Of a stretch of DNA of 64,000 nucleotides, positions 1 to 8,889 are shown piece by piece (positions within the stretch are counted from its first letter, which is position 1; every line of letters starts with the position of its first letter). This stretch comes from Hyunsoonleella pacifica. Its GTDB lineage: Bacteria; Bacteroidota; Bacteroidia; Flavobacteriales; Flavobacteriaceae. The position numbers and the translations under genes were made by a program. The notes below the pieces were generated by a model. The model saw nothing but the letters and a program-made list of their open reading frames with translations, was not told where the DNA came from and ran no database searches. The stretch is from positions 434,001 to 498,000 of the forward strand of contig NZ_SIRS01000003.1 in assembly GCF_004310335.1 (NCBI RefSeq). The letters run 5' to 3'.

Positions 1-1425
1 ATACGCGGCACCATTAGAATTTATTTTAGCATCAAACCCATAATCTTTAGAAACATCTTTAAAAGTGTAACCATTTTCATTTACAAACATGTAATTGGCT
101 AGCTTCTCTGAAGGGATTATTTGTAATGCTGTTTCAAGGTTTTTCTTTTCATCATATCTTGACAACTTCCCTTTCATTTGCTTCCTAAAGTCTTGATTAG
201 CAATATCTTTTTCAATACCATTGGTTACAAACAAATCATTAAAGCCATCATTGTTAAAATCTGCAATTAATGGTGCCCAACTCCAATCGGTTTTTGCCAC
301 ACCAGAAAATTGTGCTATATCACTGTAAGTCCCATCTCCATTATTCAATTGTAACATATTAGACATATATTGATAATGCCAACCTCTATTTACCATACGG
401 TTAAATTTAGCAGTACTCATAGTTGCCATGTTTTCCTTCCCTCGTTTTCTATCAGCTGCTAGCATATCTAAAACTACTAAATCTGATTTTAAATCATTAT
501 TAATATCTGCAAAATCAGAGCCCATACTATTGTTCGAAATGTGCTTGAATCGGGTTAAAATTTCATCTGTAAACGTACCATCTTGGTTGTTAATAAATAA
601 AAAATCAGGTTCTAAAAAATCGTTTGCTACATAAACATCTGGCCAGTTATCATCATTAAAATCACCAACAGATGCGCTTAATCCCCAAGCTTTTTGGTTT
701 TGTATCCCGGCTGATTTAGATACATCAATATATTTACCATTGTCATTTCTAAATAATCGGTCTAAATCGTCTTTTGTTAATCTGGTTTGCAGGCTAGGGC
801 TTAATAATGTTTGCATTTTGTTTTCCAAACTATGGTTAACCAAATACATATCTAAATCGCCATCTTTATCATAATCGAAAAAATAAGCTTGAGTGGAAAA
901 CCCATTGTCTTTAAGCCCATAGTTTAAAGCTTCCTCTTTAAAAGTGCTGTTTTTTTGATTGATATACAATTTATTCTGTCTTAAGTTTCTATCTTTTATC
1001 GAAGCCGATTTACACACATAAATATCCAACCAACCATCGTTGTTAATGTCAATCATAGATACACCTGTAGACCACCCATTATCGTCTTCTACACCAGCAG
1101 ATTTAGTGATATCTTTAAAAACAAAATTGCCTTTGTTGACATATAACTTATTTGAGTTTTGGTTGGATGTAAAGTAAATATCCTCCAACCCATCGTTATT
1201 AATATCTCCTACAGCTACACCTCCTCCGTTGTAGATATATGTGTAATTCAAAAAATTAAACTCTGGTGTTTCCTCAACTATATTTTTAAAATTTATATTA
1301 GAATGAGAAGATGGAATATTTGTAAACAAGGTGTTTTTACCATCAAGATAAGGTCGTGGTAATCTGTCTTTACATGATAAGAAGGCTATTACAATAAAAA
1401 TGTAAGTAATCTTTCTAATACACAT
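1..1425 (-). CDS. FG-GAP/VCBS repeat lipoprotein (CRTAC1-like), cut by the left edge
   Basis: The frame is open from an ATG at 1423-1425 to the window edge, giving 475 codons with no stop, so the C-terminus lies outside. The N-terminus (MCIRKITYIFIVIAFLSC) is a lipoprotein signal with the acylated Cys at about residue 17. At least six calcium-binding type repeats follow, each with a DxNxDGxxD-like core: GDINNDGLEDIY, IDINNDGWLDIY, FDYDKDGDLDMY, GDFNDDNWPDVY, ADINNDLKSDLV and ADFNNDGFNDLF. Such beta-propeller repeat lipoproteins are common in Bacteroidota outer membranes, often beside SusC/SusD nutrient-uptake genes. The partners, if any, would lie to the left. The ligand is not predictable. 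The gene is divergent from the kinase gene at 1544. Confidence 0.88.
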   Translation of the reverse strand, partial: MCIRKITYIFIVIAFLSCKDRLPRPYLDGKNTLFTNIPSSHSNINFKNIVEETPEFNFLNYTYIYNGGGVAVGDINNDGLEDIYFTSNQNSNKLYVNKGNFVFKDITKSAGVEDDNGWSTGVSMIDINNDGWLDIYVCKSASIKDRNLRQNKLYINQKNSTFKEEALNYGLKDNGFSTQAYFFDYDKDGDLDMYLVNHSLENKMQTLLSPSLQTRLTKDDLDRLFRNDNGKYIDVSKSAGIQNQKAWGLSASVGDFNDDNWPDVYVANDFLEPDFLFINNQDGTFTDEILTRFKHISNNSMGSDFADINNDLKSDLVVLDMLAADRKRGKENMATMSTAKFNRMVNRGWHYQYMSNMLQLNNGDGTYSDIAQFSGVAKTDWSWAPLIADFNNDGFNDLFVTNGIEKDIANQDFRKQMKGKLSRYDEKKNLETALQIIPSEKLANYMFVNENGYTFKDVSKDYGFDAKINSNGAAY

Positions 1426-1528
1426 TAATTTCTCAACTTTTTAACCAAGATAATAAAATCCGTATGGATTAATCTAAAAGAAATAACTCTTAAGCTTAAA
1501 AAAGGATATAGAGAAAATCTCTATTTAC

Positions 1529-1536
1529 TACCTTTG
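1529..1536 (+). promoter_or_regulatory. -7 promoter element TACCTTTG for the kinase-phosphatase operon
   Basis: Exact match to the Bacteroidota TAnnTTTG -7 element, ending only 7 bases before the ATG at 1544. The mRNA would have almost no 5' leader. No clear -33 TTTG is visible. Inferred from consensus and position. Confidence 0.5.
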
Positions 1537-1543
1537 ATAGTGT

Positions 1544-2491
1544 ATGAATGATTATTTTAAATCTGCCATTTTAAAGAAAACAGGAGCTTCTTCTTTATTT
1601 GAAAAAGAAATCATCCAAGAGTTATGGAGTGGCTATGGTAAAATTATTCGTGTTTCATTAGAAAACGCTACTTTAGAAAGTGTTGTTGTAAAACATGTAC
1701 AGCTACCTATAGGCAATACACATCCTAGAGGATGGAATACAGATATTGGGCATCAAAGAAAATTAAAGTCTTACGAGGTAGAAACTAATTGGTACAAGCT
1801 ATACAGTAAACATAGTATGGCACGTTTACCTGAGTGTTTTACTGTTGAAACTTACCATGATGAAGTACTTATAGTTCTTGAAGATTTAGACAGAGCAGGT
1901 TTTCCATTACGTAAACATAACGTAGCATGGGAAGATATAGAGACCTGTTTAGAATGGTTGGCACAATTTCATGCAAGTTATTTAGGAGAAACCCCAAACG
2001 GACTTTGGGATATTGGAACCTACTGGCACTTAGACACTAGACCTCAAGAATTAGAAGCCTTACAAGATGAATCGCTGAAGAATTACGCTATTGCTATTGA
2101 TAAAAAACTGAATTCCTGTAGCTTTAAAACATTTGTTCATGGCGATGCAAAATTGGCAAACTTTTGTTTTTCTGAAAACGGAGCAGTGTCTGGTGTAGAT
2201 TTTCAATATGTGGGTGGCGGATGCGGAATGAAAGATGTTGCCTATTTTATTGGAAGTTGCCTCAATGAGAGAGATTGCGAACATTTGGAATCAAAAGTTT
2301 TGGATACGTATTTTAAACATTTACATAAAGCCCTTGGTAAAACAAATAAAGCTCTTGAAAACGAATGGCGAGGTTTATACCAAGTAGCTTGGGCCGATTT
2401 CCATCGGTTTTTAAAAGGCTGGAGTCCTGGTCACTGGAAAATTAATAGTTATAGCGAACGTATTACTACTGAAGTTATTAAAAGCCTCTAG
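1544..2491 (+). CDS. Aminoglycoside-phosphotransferase-fold kinase (APH/ecdysteroid-kinase-like)
   Basis: A 315-residue protein with the APH kinase fold. The catalytic loop is [10 protein letters not shown] (His199, Asp201, downstream Asn) and the metal-binding DFG-equivalent is GVDFQ (Asp219), followed by the family-typical GMKDVAYF segment. The VLEDLD hinge lies near residue 110. The family phosphorylates small hydroxylated molecules; the substrate here cannot be read from sequence. The stop codon is separated by two bases from the start of an inositol-monophosphatase-family gene, so the two are probably translated together and act on related compounds. A choline, sugar or nucleoside-like substrate would all be consistent. 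Function of the family is confident, substrate unknown. Confidence 0.85.
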   Translation: MNDYFKSAILKKTGASSLFEKEIIQELWSGYGKIIRVSLENATLESVVVKHVQLPIGNTHPRGWNTDIGHQRKLKSYEVETNWYKLYSKHSMARLPECFTVETYHDEVLIVLEDLDRAGFPLRKHNVAWEDIETCLEWLAQFHASYLGETPNGLWDIGTYWHLDTRPQELEALQDESLKNYAIAIDKKLNSCSFKTFVHGDAKLANFCFSENGAVSGVDFQYVGGGCGMKDVAYFIGSCLNERDCEHLESKVLDTYFKHLHKALGKTNKALENEWRGLYQVAWADFHRFLKGWSPGHWKINSYSERITTEVIKSL

Positions 2492-2493
2492 AA

Positions 2494-3330
2494 ATGGACT
2501 TACAACATTTAGCAAATATTGCTATTGAAGCAGCACTTTCAGCTGGAAAGATTATTCAAAAGTATAAGGATGATAATATTGCTGTAGAACAGAAAGAAGG
2601 AGGATCAACCTACGCCTCCCAAGTAGTCACAAAAGTAGATCGCGAATGTGAAAGCATCATCCTTTCACATTTAATACCAACCTGTAAAAGATTTGATATT
2701 GGTTTATTATCTGAAGAAACAAATGATGATGGAAGCAGATTTAAAAAACCTTTCTTTTGGTGTATTGACCCCATGGATGGCACACTAGCCTTTATCAATA
2801 AACACCCTGGGTTTTCTGTTGCTATTGCTTTAATTTCGAGAGATGGTATGCCAGTAATTGGCGTTGTATTTGATCCTAGTACGGAAACACTATACCATGC
2901 CATAAAGGGATATGGGGCTTATAAAAACAGAAGACGATGGAAAATTAAAAACTCAAATAAGCATCTAACTTATATAACCGATAAAAAATTAAGTGATACA
3001 CCAAATTTTACCAAAATCCAGAATATACTTAACACGTATAAATCTAATTTAGCTCTAAAAAACATAAAAGAAATTTCTGGGACAGGTGCTGTAATGTGTG
3101 CAATTTTAGTTATCGAAAACGGACCTGCATGCTTTTTAAAACTACCTAAAAAAGAAATTGGAGGGGGCAGTATTTGGGATTTTGCCGCTACAGCATGTAT
3201 TTACAATGAGTTAGGTATAGCTGCAACAAATTTTAAAGGGGAAATATTAGATTTAAACAAAGAAGGTAACACTTTTATGAATCATGAAGGTGTTTTTTTT
3301 GCCAACTTAATGCTGAATAGCAAAAAATAG
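2494..3330 (+). CDS. Inositol monophosphatase / CysQ-family phosphatase
   Basis: A 278-residue member of the lithium-sensitive, Mg-dependent phosphatase superfamily. Metal-binding motifs are visible: the Glu pair SEET at residues 74-75, DPMDGT at 92-97 (canonical DPIDGT) and the C-terminal IWDFAA with Asp229. These proteins remove phosphate from inositol phosphates, 3'-phosphoadenosine nucleotides (CysQ) or related sugars. No sulfate-assimilation genes are beside it, so a CysQ role in PAP recycling is only one possibility. Coupled by a two-base gap to the upstream kinase gene, suggesting a phosphorylation/dephosphorylation pair for one metabolite. The start is fixed by the tight spacing. Confidence 0.82.
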   Translation: MDLQHLANIAIEAALSAGKIIQKYKDDNIAVEQKEGGSTYASQVVTKVDRECESIILSHLIPTCKRFDIGLLSEETNDDGSRFKKPFFWCIDPMDGTLAFINKHPGFSVAIALISRDGMPVIGVVFDPSTETLYHAIKGYGAYKNRRRWKIKNSNKHLTYITDKKLSDTPNFTKIQNILNTYKSNLALKNIKEISGTGAVMCAILVIENGPACFLKLPKKEIGGGSIWDFAATACIYNELGIAATNFKGEILDLNKEGNTFMNHEGVFFANLMLNSKK

Positions 3331-3340
3331 TATATAAAAT

Positions 3341-4243
3341 TTAGAAGAAAATCTCCTGCGCTAACCGAAATGTATTAGCATGCGCTTCAATAATAATTTT
3401 AATATCTGTAGAATAACCACCGCCCATAGAACACATCACAGGTATTTTGTTGTTTTTACAGCTCTGTAGTACAAAACGATCTCGTTCTTTACAACCTTCT
3501 AAAGTCATTCCTAATTTTCCCAATTTATCTGATGCTACTACATCAACACCACATAAATAGTAAATAAAATCAGGCTGTTCTTCTTTGATTAACCTAGGTA
3601 GTGTTTCTTTTAAAATAGATAAATAGGTGTCATCATCTGTACCATTTTCCAAAGCTATATCTAAATCACTCTGTTCTTTTTTAAACGGGTAGTTGCCTTT
3701 ACCATGCATAGAAAATGTGAACACATTTTTATCATCTTGAAAAATTTCTGCGGTACCATTACCTTGATGCACATCTAAATCGACTATCAAAACTTTTGAA
3801 ACTCGCTTTTCATGTAATAAATAACGTGCTCCAATAGCTTGGTCGTTCAATAAACAAAAGGCTTCCCCTCTATTGGAATATGCATGGTGTGTGCCACCAG
3901 AAATATTCATTGCTATGCCGTATTTTAATGCAAATTCACTAGCCTTTATAGTACCATCAGCAATAATAACTTCTCGTTTTACTAAAGCGTCACTTAACGG
4001 AAACCCTACCTTTCTAGCCGCTCTTGCATCTAAGCTTAAACTCTTTAAGCTATCTAAATATACTTTGGTATGCGCTCTTAAAATATGTGTATCGTCTGGA
4101 ATAGTAGGTTTAAAAAAATTAGTATTACCACATGTACCTTCATACATTAATTGTTCAGGCAAAAGCTCATATTTAATCATTGGAAAACGATGTCCCTCTG
4201 GTAAAGGATGCTTGTAAATAGGGTGGTAAGCTATTTTTAGCAT
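3341..4243 (-). CDS. Histone-deacetylase-family zinc hydrolase
   Basis: A 300-residue single-domain protein of the arginase/deacetylase fold (HDAC/AcuC/acetylpolyamine amidohydrolase superfamily). The active-site His pair is in SGGTHHAYSNRGEAFC (His119-His120). Zinc ligands are Asp157 and His159 in VDLDVHQGNG and Asp234 in GVDVVASD. The C-terminal MGGGYS motif that completes the pocket is present. Bacterial members deacetylate small amides or acetyl-lysines, and are sometimes linked to acetyl-CoA synthetase; no such gene is nearby. Convergent with the phosphatase gene and only 3 bases downstream of the DUF695-RraB gene, so probably co-transcribed with it. Confidence 0.85.
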   Translation of the reverse strand: MLKIAYHPIYKHPLPEGHRFPMIKYELLPEQLMYEGTCGNTNFFKPTIPDDTHILRAHTKVYLDSLKSLSLDARAARKVGFPLSDALVKREVIIADGTIKASEFALKYGIAMNISGGTHHAYSNRGEAFCLLNDQAIGARYLLHEKRVSKVLIVDLDVHQGNGTAEIFQDDKNVFTFSMHGKGNYPFKKEQSDLDIALENGTDDDTYLSILKETLPRLIKEEQPDFIYYLCGVDVVASDKLGKLGMTLEGCKERDRFVLQSCKNNKIPVMCSMGGGYSTDIKIIIEAHANTFRLAQEIFF

Positions 4244-4246
4244 GCA

Positions 4247-5128
4247 TTAATTGGTTATAATGGTTTCCCAACCGTCATATTTAGCATTGTACTTTTTAGC
4301 CATTTTTTGTAACATAGATGTAATTGGGTTAATCGTATCAATATCTGCTTTATTGTATTTGTAAAATTGTAAACTATACGGGAATTTAGCAACTCCTTTT
4401 CTTCCTGAAAACTCTATTTTAAAATTTAATTTGATAATATCTTCCGTAAAGCGGTCTAGATCTTCTTCATTTCTAAAATACATCCAATGGTCAACTCGTC
4501 TTTCCTTGGTTATATCGTCGCCAGCTTCCTTTAATTCATTTATAAGACGAACATCCAACATATAGTTCTGCGTTTTTTCATTTGGATACAAAAACTCTTT
4601 ATAATACTGCCATTCTTTATCTTCCTTTATATTAAGATAATAGGTTTTATCTGGATAGTGTTCTTTATAAAAGGCCTCAACTTTTTCTTTAACATCTTCG
4701 TTAGATTTCAAATAAAAATATCCTAACCGTTCAAAATTATGAGTAAAAGATCCAACCAATATGCATTCTATCTCTTTATTCAAAAATGCTTGAAGAGCAT
4801 CATCTATCGTATGTAATAATTTAAATGTTACATCGCCTTTTGGCAAACCATCTTCACGTTCACTTTCATAATTCACTCCTGTTACCAAAACATAGTTATA
4901 ATCTTCAACAGGAGCTTTATCTATTAAATCCATTCTAATAGTAGTAGAACCTGGCTTTCCATTTTCGTATGAAGCCATATATGTTTCCCAATGCTCTGTT
5001 TTTACTTGAGACACTAGGTTAGCACATAAAAATAAACCTAAAATATAAACAGCACTCTTTTTTAAAATATTGGACAGAATGTTTGTCTTAGGATATAAAC
5101 GCCTTAATGAATACAAAAGTAGTTTCAT
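4247..5128 (-). CDS. DUF695 - RraB (RNase E regulator B) domain fusion with N-terminal hydrophobic segment
   Basis: A 293-residue protein. The N-terminus has a basic start, a hydrophobic stretch near residues 27-42 (VYILGLFLCANLVSQ) and no good lipobox. Residues about 45-170 resemble DUF695 (HWETYMASYENGKPGS, then NYVLVTGV). Residues about 185-290 resemble RraB: VDHWMYFRNEEDLDRF and the C-terminal AKKYNAKYDGWET. RraB inhibits RNase E in gammaproteobacteria and is cytoplasmic, so the apparent signal segment is odd; a downstream start such as the Met in YMASYENG would give a cytoplasmic protein. Upstream of the HDAC-like gene with a 3-base gap. Domain calls are from recognition, not a search. 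Confidence 0.65.
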   Translation of the reverse strand: MKLLLYSLRRLYPKTNILSNILKKSAVYILGLFLCANLVSQVKTEHWETYMASYENGKPGSTTIRMDLIDKAPVEDYNYVLVTGVNYESEREDGLPKGDVTFKLLHTIDDALQAFLNKEIECILVGSFTHNFERLGYFYLKSNEDVKEKVEAFYKEHYPDKTYYLNIKEDKEWQYYKEFLYPNEKTQNYMLDVRLINELKEAGDDITKERRVDHWMYFRNEEDLDRFTEDIIKLNFKIEFSGRKGVAKFPYSLQFYKYNKADIDTINPITSMLQKMAKKYNAKYDGWETIITN

Positions 5129-5307
5129 TATTAATGTTGAGTTAGAGTTATGTAATTAAATTGGTTGCTTTAAGCAACTAACTTATAACAAAATAGAATA
5201 AAGAACAAACATTGATTTCAAATAAATTATGTGTTACTTAAACCTCTACTTATCAGAAAAAAACGCATACTTATTTAGTTGAATATTTTGGTAAATTGGG
5301 CAGTCAA

Positions 5308-7425
5308 TTACTTATGCAACTTTAATTGAATGCGCTTACGTGGCGCATCTATTTGCAATACTTTCACAATAACTTGTTGGTGTAAATGTACATGTTCATT
5401 AACATCTTTCACGAACGCATCTGATAGGTTGGAAACATGAATTAAACCACTTTCTTTAATACCAATATCTACAAAACACCCAAAATTGGTAATGTTATTA
5501 ACAATCCCTGGCAGTAATTGCCCCTCCTGCAAATCTGTAATTGTTTTTATATTTTTATTAAAAGTAAATACTTTGGCCTGTTCCCGAATATCCAAACCTG
5601 GTTTTTCAAGCTCTTTTATGATGTCTTGTAATGTTGGTAGGCCAACGTCATCTGTGCAATAGGTATCTAAATTTATTTTTTGAAGTAGCGTTTTGTTACC
5701 AATAATATTGGATACACTTTCCCCTAAATCTTTAGCCATTTTGGTTACAATAGTATAGCTTTCAGGATGCACAGCAGAATCGTCTAACGGGTTTTTAGCA
5801 TCTTTAATTCTTAAAAAGGCTGCACCTTGCTCAAACGCTTTTCCACCTAAACGAGGTACACTTTCAATAGTGTCTCGAGATGTAAACACTCCATTCTCAT
5901 TTCTATAATCAAATATATTTTCTGCTAGTTTAGTACCAATGCCAGATACATAGCTTAATAACGATTTACTTGCCGTATTGATATTTACACCAACAGCATT
6001 TACACAATTTTCAACAACAATATCCAATTGTTTTTGAAGTTTAGTTTGGTCTACATCGTGCTGGTATTGCCCTACACCGATAGATTTTGCATCAATTTTA
6101 ACTAATTCTGCTAATGGATCTTGTAAACGTCTACCAATAGAAATAGCACCACGAACCGTAATATCATAGTTTGGAAATTCTTCACGAGCAATTTTAGACG
6201 CAGAATAAATACTTGCTCCAGCTTCACTAACCACAAAAACCTGTACATCGTTTTTAAAATGTACTTTTCTAATTAACGCTTCGGTTTCTCTAGACGCTGT
6301 ACCGTTTCCAATAGCTATTGCTTCAATTTTATAAGCATCAGCTAGTGAACTTATTTTTTTCATCGCACCTATACTATCGTTTTTTGGTGGGTGAGGATAT
6401 ATGGTTTCGTTATATTTTAATTGCCCTTGTGCATCGAGACATACAATTTTACATCCTGTTCTAAATCCTGGGTCTATTGCTAAAACTCGTTTTTCACCTA
6501 ATGGAGAACCTAATAACAATTGTTTTAAATTTTTAGCAAATACAGAAATGGCAGCCTCATCAGCCTTTTCTTTTGCTATTTGCAAAGTTTCTTTGCTTAA
6601 CGATGGAAATAGCAAGCGTTTGTAAGCATCTTCTATTGCTATTTCAATCTGTTCTGTGCAAGCATTACTATTTTTAATAATGCGTCTCTCAATGGCATCC
6701 AAAGCTCTATCTTTGTCTATTTGAATTTTCACTCTAATAAACCCTTCTTTTTCAGCTCTTAAAATAGCCAAAAGTCTGTGCGAAGGTATTCTGCTTAAGC
6801 TTTCTTCCCAATCAAAATAGTCTCTAAATTTTTGAGCATCCTCAGTGTCTGCTTTGGTCTTAATTACTTTTGTAACAATGATTGCAAAACGCCCTAATTG
6901 ACGACGGAGATTATTACGAATATCTGTACGCTCATTAATCCACTCTGCAATAATATGCCTTGCGCCTTCAAGAGCATCTTCCACAGTATTTACACCTGTT
7001 TTTAAATACCTATTTGCTATAGATTCAATAGCATTTGCATTCTGGCTCATAATAATTTTTGCCAAAGGCTCTAATCCATTTTGTCTTGCTTTTTCTGCCT
7101 TGGTTTTTCGGCTTTTTTTATAAGGCAAATAAACATCTTCAAGGGTTGTTAAATCTTGAGAGCCATCTATTTTTTGTTGCAACGTCACAGTTAAAACACC
7201 TTGTTCATGTAAAGCCTTTAAAATGGCTTTTTTTCGTTTTTCTAAAGCTTCAAATTGTTCTTTAAACTTAACGATTTCAGCTATTTGAACTTCATCTAAA
7301 TTCCCTGTACGCTCTTTTCTATATCTAGAAATAAAAGGGATGGTACAATCTTCGTTAAGTAATGCTATGGTATTTTTTACAGATTGCTCTGGAAGTTTCG
7401 TTTGGGTAGTAATAAATGGTATCAT
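5308..7425 (-). CDS. tex: RNA-binding transcription accessory protein Tex
   Basis: At 705 residues it is full-length for Tex/YhgF. Visible parts, in order: a helical N-terminal domain (IPFISRYRKERTGNLDEVQI), a YqgF/RNase H-like domain with RVLAIDPGFRTGCK, tandem helix-hairpin-helix motifs (TASKSLLSYVSGIGTKLAENI) and a C-terminal S1 domain (GQLLPGIVNNITNFGCFVDIG ... GLIHVSNLS). Tex binds nucleic acid through S1 and affects transcription and RNA turnover in many bacteria. It stands alone, with 180 bases upstream, and is followed by nothing on its strand until the HDAC/RraB pair. Confidence 0.95.
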   Translation of the reverse strand: MIPFITTQTKLPEQSVKNTIALLNEDCTIPFISRYRKERTGNLDEVQIAEIVKFKEQFEALEKRKKAILKALHEQGVLTVTLQQKIDGSQDLTTLEDVYLPYKKSRKTKAEKARQNGLEPLAKIIMSQNANAIESIANRYLKTGVNTVEDALEGARHIIAEWINERTDIRNNLRRQLGRFAIIVTKVIKTKADTEDAQKFRDYFDWEESLSRIPSHRLLAILRAEKEGFIRVKIQIDKDRALDAIERRIIKNSNACTEQIEIAIEDAYKRLLFPSLSKETLQIAKEKADEAAISVFAKNLKQLLLGSPLGEKRVLAIDPGFRTGCKIVCLDAQGQLKYNETIYPHPPKNDSIGAMKKISSLADAYKIEAIAIGNGTASRETEALIRKVHFKNDVQVFVVSEAGASIYSASKIAREEFPNYDITVRGAISIGRRLQDPLAELVKIDAKSIGVGQYQHDVDQTKLQKQLDIVVENCVNAVGVNINTASKSLLSYVSGIGTKLAENIFDYRNENGVFTSRDTIESVPRLGGKAFEQGAAFLRIKDAKNPLDDSAVHPESYTIVTKMAKDLGESVSNIIGNKTLLQKINLDTYCTDDVGLPTLQDIIKELEKPGLDIREQAKVFTFNKNIKTITDLQEGQLLPGIVNNITNFGCFVDIGIKESGLIHVSNLSDAFVKDVNEHVHLHQQVIVKVLQIDAPRKRIQLKLHK

Positions 7426-7445
7426 CTAACTAAAAACATGTTTTT

Positions 7446-8456
7446 TTAATCTTCTAGAATTTCTATCTGTTTAACAACCTGTATTTCAGTTACTGGATAA
7501 GGCGCCTTATTTCGAATGGTTTGATAAACGGCTTCAAAAATATTCAAATACGATGATTTTGTAGGTGCTATTTTCTCCTGAGTTTTAACTTGATCTTTTA
7601 TGGTTGTTAGAATACCTTCTTTCCCAACCGCTTCAACTCCAAATAATGGATTATTAGGTTTTATTCCCGCCTGTAATTGTGTTTCTTGAACATCTGTTCT
7701 TTCTTTAATATAGGAACCTTTAGCACCATGCAACACAAAGGCAGGTTGCACATTGGCCACTAAAAGACTTGCTGTAAGAAACACTTGTAAACCACTTGGA
7801 TATTTAAGATGTATGTGTGCATAATCATCAATTTGGGTTTCTGGACGATTTCCATGAAGTGTCTTTTCCCAAGCTTCAGGAATTCCAAATAAAGCTATGG
7901 CGGCATCTAAAGCGTGAGGCACTAAATTATATAAAACGCCATTACCAGGAATGGGTAATTCTTTATTGAGGTTAGCTCCAAGAGCATATTTATATCTATC
8001 ATACCGAAAATGAACTTCTATTAATTTGCCTAACTTACCAGACTCTACTACTCCTTTAACAGATAAGAAATCGCTATCATAGCGTCTGTTTTGAAACGGC
8101 ATTATTAAACAGTTTCTTTTTTTTGCTTCTTGATAAAGGGTTTTAGCATCAGCTGCTGTTATTGTCAATGGCTTCTCTACAAGTATATGTTTCTTGTGTT
8201 GAATTGCTTTTAAAGCAAACTCAAAATGTGTTGCGCTTGGCGTATTTATAACTACTAATTCAATAGTGGTATCGTTAAGCAGGTCGTCAAAACTATCATA
8301 GCTCTTTATGTTTGTATATTGCTTATGCGCTTGCTTTTTACTTCTTTCTACTATAGCGGTTAATTCGAAGCCAGTATGTGATTCTAAAAAAGGACAGTGA
8401 AATAAGCTTCCAGACATTCCAAAAGATAAAACTCCTGTTTTTATTTTAGTGTTCAT
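7446..8456 (-). CDS. Gfo/Idh/MocA-family NAD(P)-dependent oxidoreductase
   Basis: A 336-residue protein with the two-domain architecture of the family. The Rossmann region at residues 8-24 reads GVLSFGMSGSLFHCPFL, slightly unlike the usual GxGxxG. The cofactor-side loop VVINTPSATHFE and the conserved EKPLT (94-98) are clear. The C-terminal half contains the family's beta-sheet domain (GVLYNLVPHALDAAI with the active-site His). Members oxidise or epimerise sugars, inositols or related compounds; the substrate is not predictable. It lies 20 bases upstream of tex on the same strand, so they may share a transcript. Confidence 0.88.
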   Translation of the reverse strand: MNTKIKTGVLSFGMSGSLFHCPFLESHTGFELTAIVERSKKQAHKQYTNIKSYDSFDDLLNDTTIELVVINTPSATHFEFALKAIQHKKHILVEKPLTITAADAKTLYQEAKKRNCLIMPFQNRRYDSDFLSVKGVVESGKLGKLIEVHFRYDRYKYALGANLNKELPIPGNGVLYNLVPHALDAAIALFGIPEAWEKTLHGNRPETQIDDYAHIHLKYPSGLQVFLTASLLVANVQPAFVLHGAKGSYIKERTDVQETQLQAGIKPNNPLFGVEAVGKEGILTTIKDQVKTQEKIAPTKSSYLNIFEAVYQTIRNKAPYPVTEIQVVKQIEILED

Positions 8457-8508
8457 TTTAAAAGTAAATTAAACAATAGTAGCTGAACAAATTTAAAGCT
8501 AATTACTA

Positions 8509-8543
8509 AAAAACGCGTAAAACCTTTGGGTATTACGCGTTTT
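8509..8543. terminator. Bidirectional hairpin terminator
   Basis: Arms AAAAACGCGTAA and TTACGCGTTTT form an 11-base stem around a 12-base loop, with an A run on one side and T run on the other. It separates the 54-residue protein gene from the oxidoreductase gene. Confidence 0.7.
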
Positions 8544-8568
8544 ATATAACACTCTTTTATTATTTCAT

Positions 8569-8733
8569 TTAAGCCACTTTCTTAATCAAATCGAAGCAAG
8601 GACATTTTTTACAGCGTTTGTTTTCGCCTTTTTTAAACTTTTTACAGCAACTACTTTTTACTTTATCAGGAAGTTCAATCCCCAACTTTTGTAATTTCTT
8701 TATTGCCTTTTTCTGTTTCTTTTTTTTGCCCAC
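8569..8733 (-). CDS. Small Lys/Cys-rich protein of 54 residues, GTG start
   Basis: Read from a GTG at 8733 to a TAA at 8569-8571. The N-terminal half is strongly basic (MGKKKKQKKAIKKL) and the C-terminal half carries five cysteines: a CC pair at residues 29-30, then CKKCPC at 41-46. That spacing could bind zinc or another metal. I recall similar short Lys/Cys-rich proteins in other flavobacteria but know no function. It has its own terminator downstream (8509-8543) and the cupredoxin terminator upstream, so it is a separate transcription unit. The compositional bias and clean boundaries support a real gene, although the GTG start and short length lower certainty. Confidence 0.6.
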   Translation of the reverse strand: MGKKKKQKKAIKKLQKLGIELPDKVKSSCCKKFKKGENKRCKKCPCFDLIKKVA

Positions 8734-8835
8734 GGTAAAATACAGTAATCAAATCTGCTGCAAAAATAATTTATTTTTATTAAATCTAAATAAGCTTAAA
8801 TGTTAAATTTCTAAGAAGAAAAGTGTTTTAACAAA

Positions 8836-8865
8836 AAAGGTTGTCTTTACATAAAGACAACCTTT
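8836..8865. terminator. Hairpin terminator after the cupredoxin gene
   Basis: Near-perfect stem AAAGGTTGTCTTTA / TAAAGACAACCTTT with a 2-base loop, 24 bases beyond the stop of the cupredoxin-like gene (minus strand) and followed by a T-rich stretch in that direction. Confidence 0.75.
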
Positions 8866-8889
8866 CTCAACTATTAATCAACTCTCACT

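Noticed and set aside
428-1362. Two short plus-strand frames at 428-634 and 1159-1362
   Set aside because: They lie opposite the FG-GAP/VCBS lipoprotein gene, which has six clear repeats in the other frame.
8618-8806. 62-codon plus-strand frame rich in Phe
   Set aside because: Antisense shadow of the Lys/Cys-rich 54-residue gene; Phe-rich content reflects the Lys codons of the other strand.
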